Below, one piece after another: positions 5,506 to 6,009 of a stretch of 6,009 nucleotides of DNA. Numbering within the stretch: position 1 is the first letter of the stretch; each line of letters opens with the position of its first letter. The stretch comes from Alistipes sp. UBA943. GTDB taxonomy: Bacteria; Bacteroidota; Bacteroidia; Bacteroidales; Rikenellaceae. A program made the position numbers and the translations under genes. The stretch is taken from NCBI GenBank assembly GCA_002293345.1, contig DBDB01000074.1:1-6009 (forward strand), read 5' to 3'. Below the pieces are notes generated by a model. It was not told the origin of the DNA. It saw only the letters and a list, made by a program, of their open reading frames with translations, and ran no database searches.

Positions 5506-5552
5506 ACGATCGTGGGGTGCAAGCAAAATTAAAAACTAAAAATATCAATACT

Positions 5553-6009
5553 ATGGCAAAAATTATCGGAATCGACTTAGGCACAACCAACTCGTGTGTG
5601 GCGGTGATGGAGGGTAACGAACCTGTGGTGATCCCCAACTCGGAGGGGCACCGCACGACACCCTCGATCGTGGCATTCACGGACAACGGGGAGCGTAAAG
5701 TCGGCGAACCAGCCAAGCGTCAGGCGATCACGAACCCCACACGCACGATCTTCTCGATCAAACGTTTCATGGGCGAGACGTACGACCAGGTGTCGGGTGA
5801 GATCAAACGCTCGCCGTACAAGGTGGTGAAGGGCGACAACAACACCCCTCGCGTGGAGATCGACGGACGTCAGTATACCCCCCAGGAGATTTCGGCGATC
5901 ATCCTCCAAAAGATGAAGAAAACGGCCGAAGATTACCTCGGACAGGAGGTTTCGGAGGCAGTGATTACGGTACCGGCCTACTTCTCCGACTCGCAGCGTC
6001 AGGCCACCA
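5553..6009 (+). CDS. dnaK: molecular chaperone DnaK (Hsp70), N-terminal part, cut by the window end
   Basis: The frame from ATG 5553 stays open to the last base and codes for 152 residues of the nucleotide-binding domain; the full protein is normally about 640 residues. Seen: the Hsp70 signature and phosphate-1 loop IGIDLGTTNSCVAV (5-18), with Asp8, Thr11 and Cys15 as in E. coli DnaK; SIKRFMGE (68-75) with Lys70, the catalytic lysine position; and VITVPAYFSDSQRQAT (137-152), containing the Pro (141) and Arg (149) known to relay between nucleotide site and substrate domain. DnaK is the ATP-driven cytoplasmic chaperone that works with DnaJ and GrpE, neither of which is visible here. The start is fixed by the MAKIIGIDLG opening. 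There is no Shine-Dalgarno, only A-rich sequence (AAAACTAAAAATATCAATACT), usual for Bacteroidota. Truncated only by the window edge, with no sign of a broken gene. Confidence 0.97.
   Translation, partial: MAKIIGIDLGTTNSCVAVMEGNEPVVIPNSEGHRTTPSIVAFTDNGERKVGEPAKRQAITNPTRTIFSIKRFMGETYDQVSGEIKRSPYKVVKGDNNTPRVEIDGRQYTPQEISAIILQKMKKTAEDYLGQEVSEAVITVPAYFSDSQRQAT

Larger units (their letters stand above)
5263..5552. other. non-coding hairpin-rich spacer between rsmE and dnaK
   Basis: These 290 bases hold no convincing gene. The plus-strand open frames crossing them start inside rsmE out of frame and have no recognisable domain. The stretch contains, in order, a 15-bp perfect inverted repeat, a GC stem with an alternative fold, two small hairpins, a 7-bp stem, a TGTCA/TGACA palindrome (5465-5479), and then an A-rich leader in front of dnaK. 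The density of stem-loops suggests an extragenic palindromic repeat element, but only one copy is visible here, so repetition in the genome is unproven. Confidence 0.6.

Noticed and set aside
5126..5506. Plus-strand open frame overlapping the end of rsmE and the spacer
   Set aside because: It starts out of frame inside rsmE and is translated through the hairpin-rich non-coding spacer; no domain, no start signal.
5263..5552. Insertion sequence, CRISPR array or attI/attC-like site in the spacer
   Set aside because: The stem-loops differ from each other in sequence and spacing, there is no regular repeat-spacer pattern, no integrase or transposase and no visible target-site duplication.
5577..5909. 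Minus-strand open frame opposite dnaK
   Set aside because: It is fully antisense to the conserved DnaK nucleotide-binding domain and has no features of its own.

Overview
The window looks like chromosomal DNA of a Bacteroidota bacterium, most likely Bacteroidales. An Alistipes/Rikenellaceae-like host is my best guess but is not proven. The reasons are: exported M3 dipeptidyl carboxypeptidases of the Bacteroidales type, one with a Sec signal peptide ending in Ala-Gln and one with a lipobox; start codons preceded by A-rich sequence rather than a strong Shine-Dalgarno; and a TAnnTTTG promoter element right before rsmE. The gene content is ordinary housekeeping. I do not see a new multi-gene system, CRISPR array, insertion sequence, prophage gene, tRNA or rRNA.

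Layout, left to right. Bases 1-151 are non-coding. They hold a strong rho-independent terminator for the leftward genes and, further left, a weaker terminator-like hairpin, a possible leftward promoter and a short direct repeat. Bases 152-4448 carry two tandem M3-family zinc metallopeptidases on the minus strand, 31 bp apart and probably one operon: the upstream one (2289-4448) is a predicted lipoprotein, the downstream one (152-2257) a predicted periplasmic Dcp-like enzyme. A 91-bp divergent promoter region (4449-4539) separates them from rsmE (4540-5262, plus strand), the 16S rRNA m3U1498 methyltransferase. A spacer of about 290 bp, full of hairpins, follows. Last is the 5' end of dnaK (from 5553, running off the window), coding for the first 152 residues of the Hsp70 chaperone.

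The two peptidases probably act together in the cell envelope, trimming dipeptides from the C-termini of imported or released oligopeptides. RsmE (ribosome maturation) and DnaK (protein folding) are cytoplasmic and not functionally tied to them beyond general protein metabolism.

The most unusual signal is structural, not genic. Inside rsmE there are two perfect inverted repeats (13 and 14 bp arms, loops of 8 and 5 nt) with a small GC hairpin between them, all within about 90 bp and flanked by two copies of GCGGCCGC. The rsmE stop codon lies against another perfect hairpin whose C-rich arm codes for a proline-rich C-terminal tail, and a 15-bp perfect inverted repeat follows directly. The spacer to dnaK continues with four more stem-loops. 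This suggests an extragenic palindromic repeat family, palindrome-perfecting mutation, or both.
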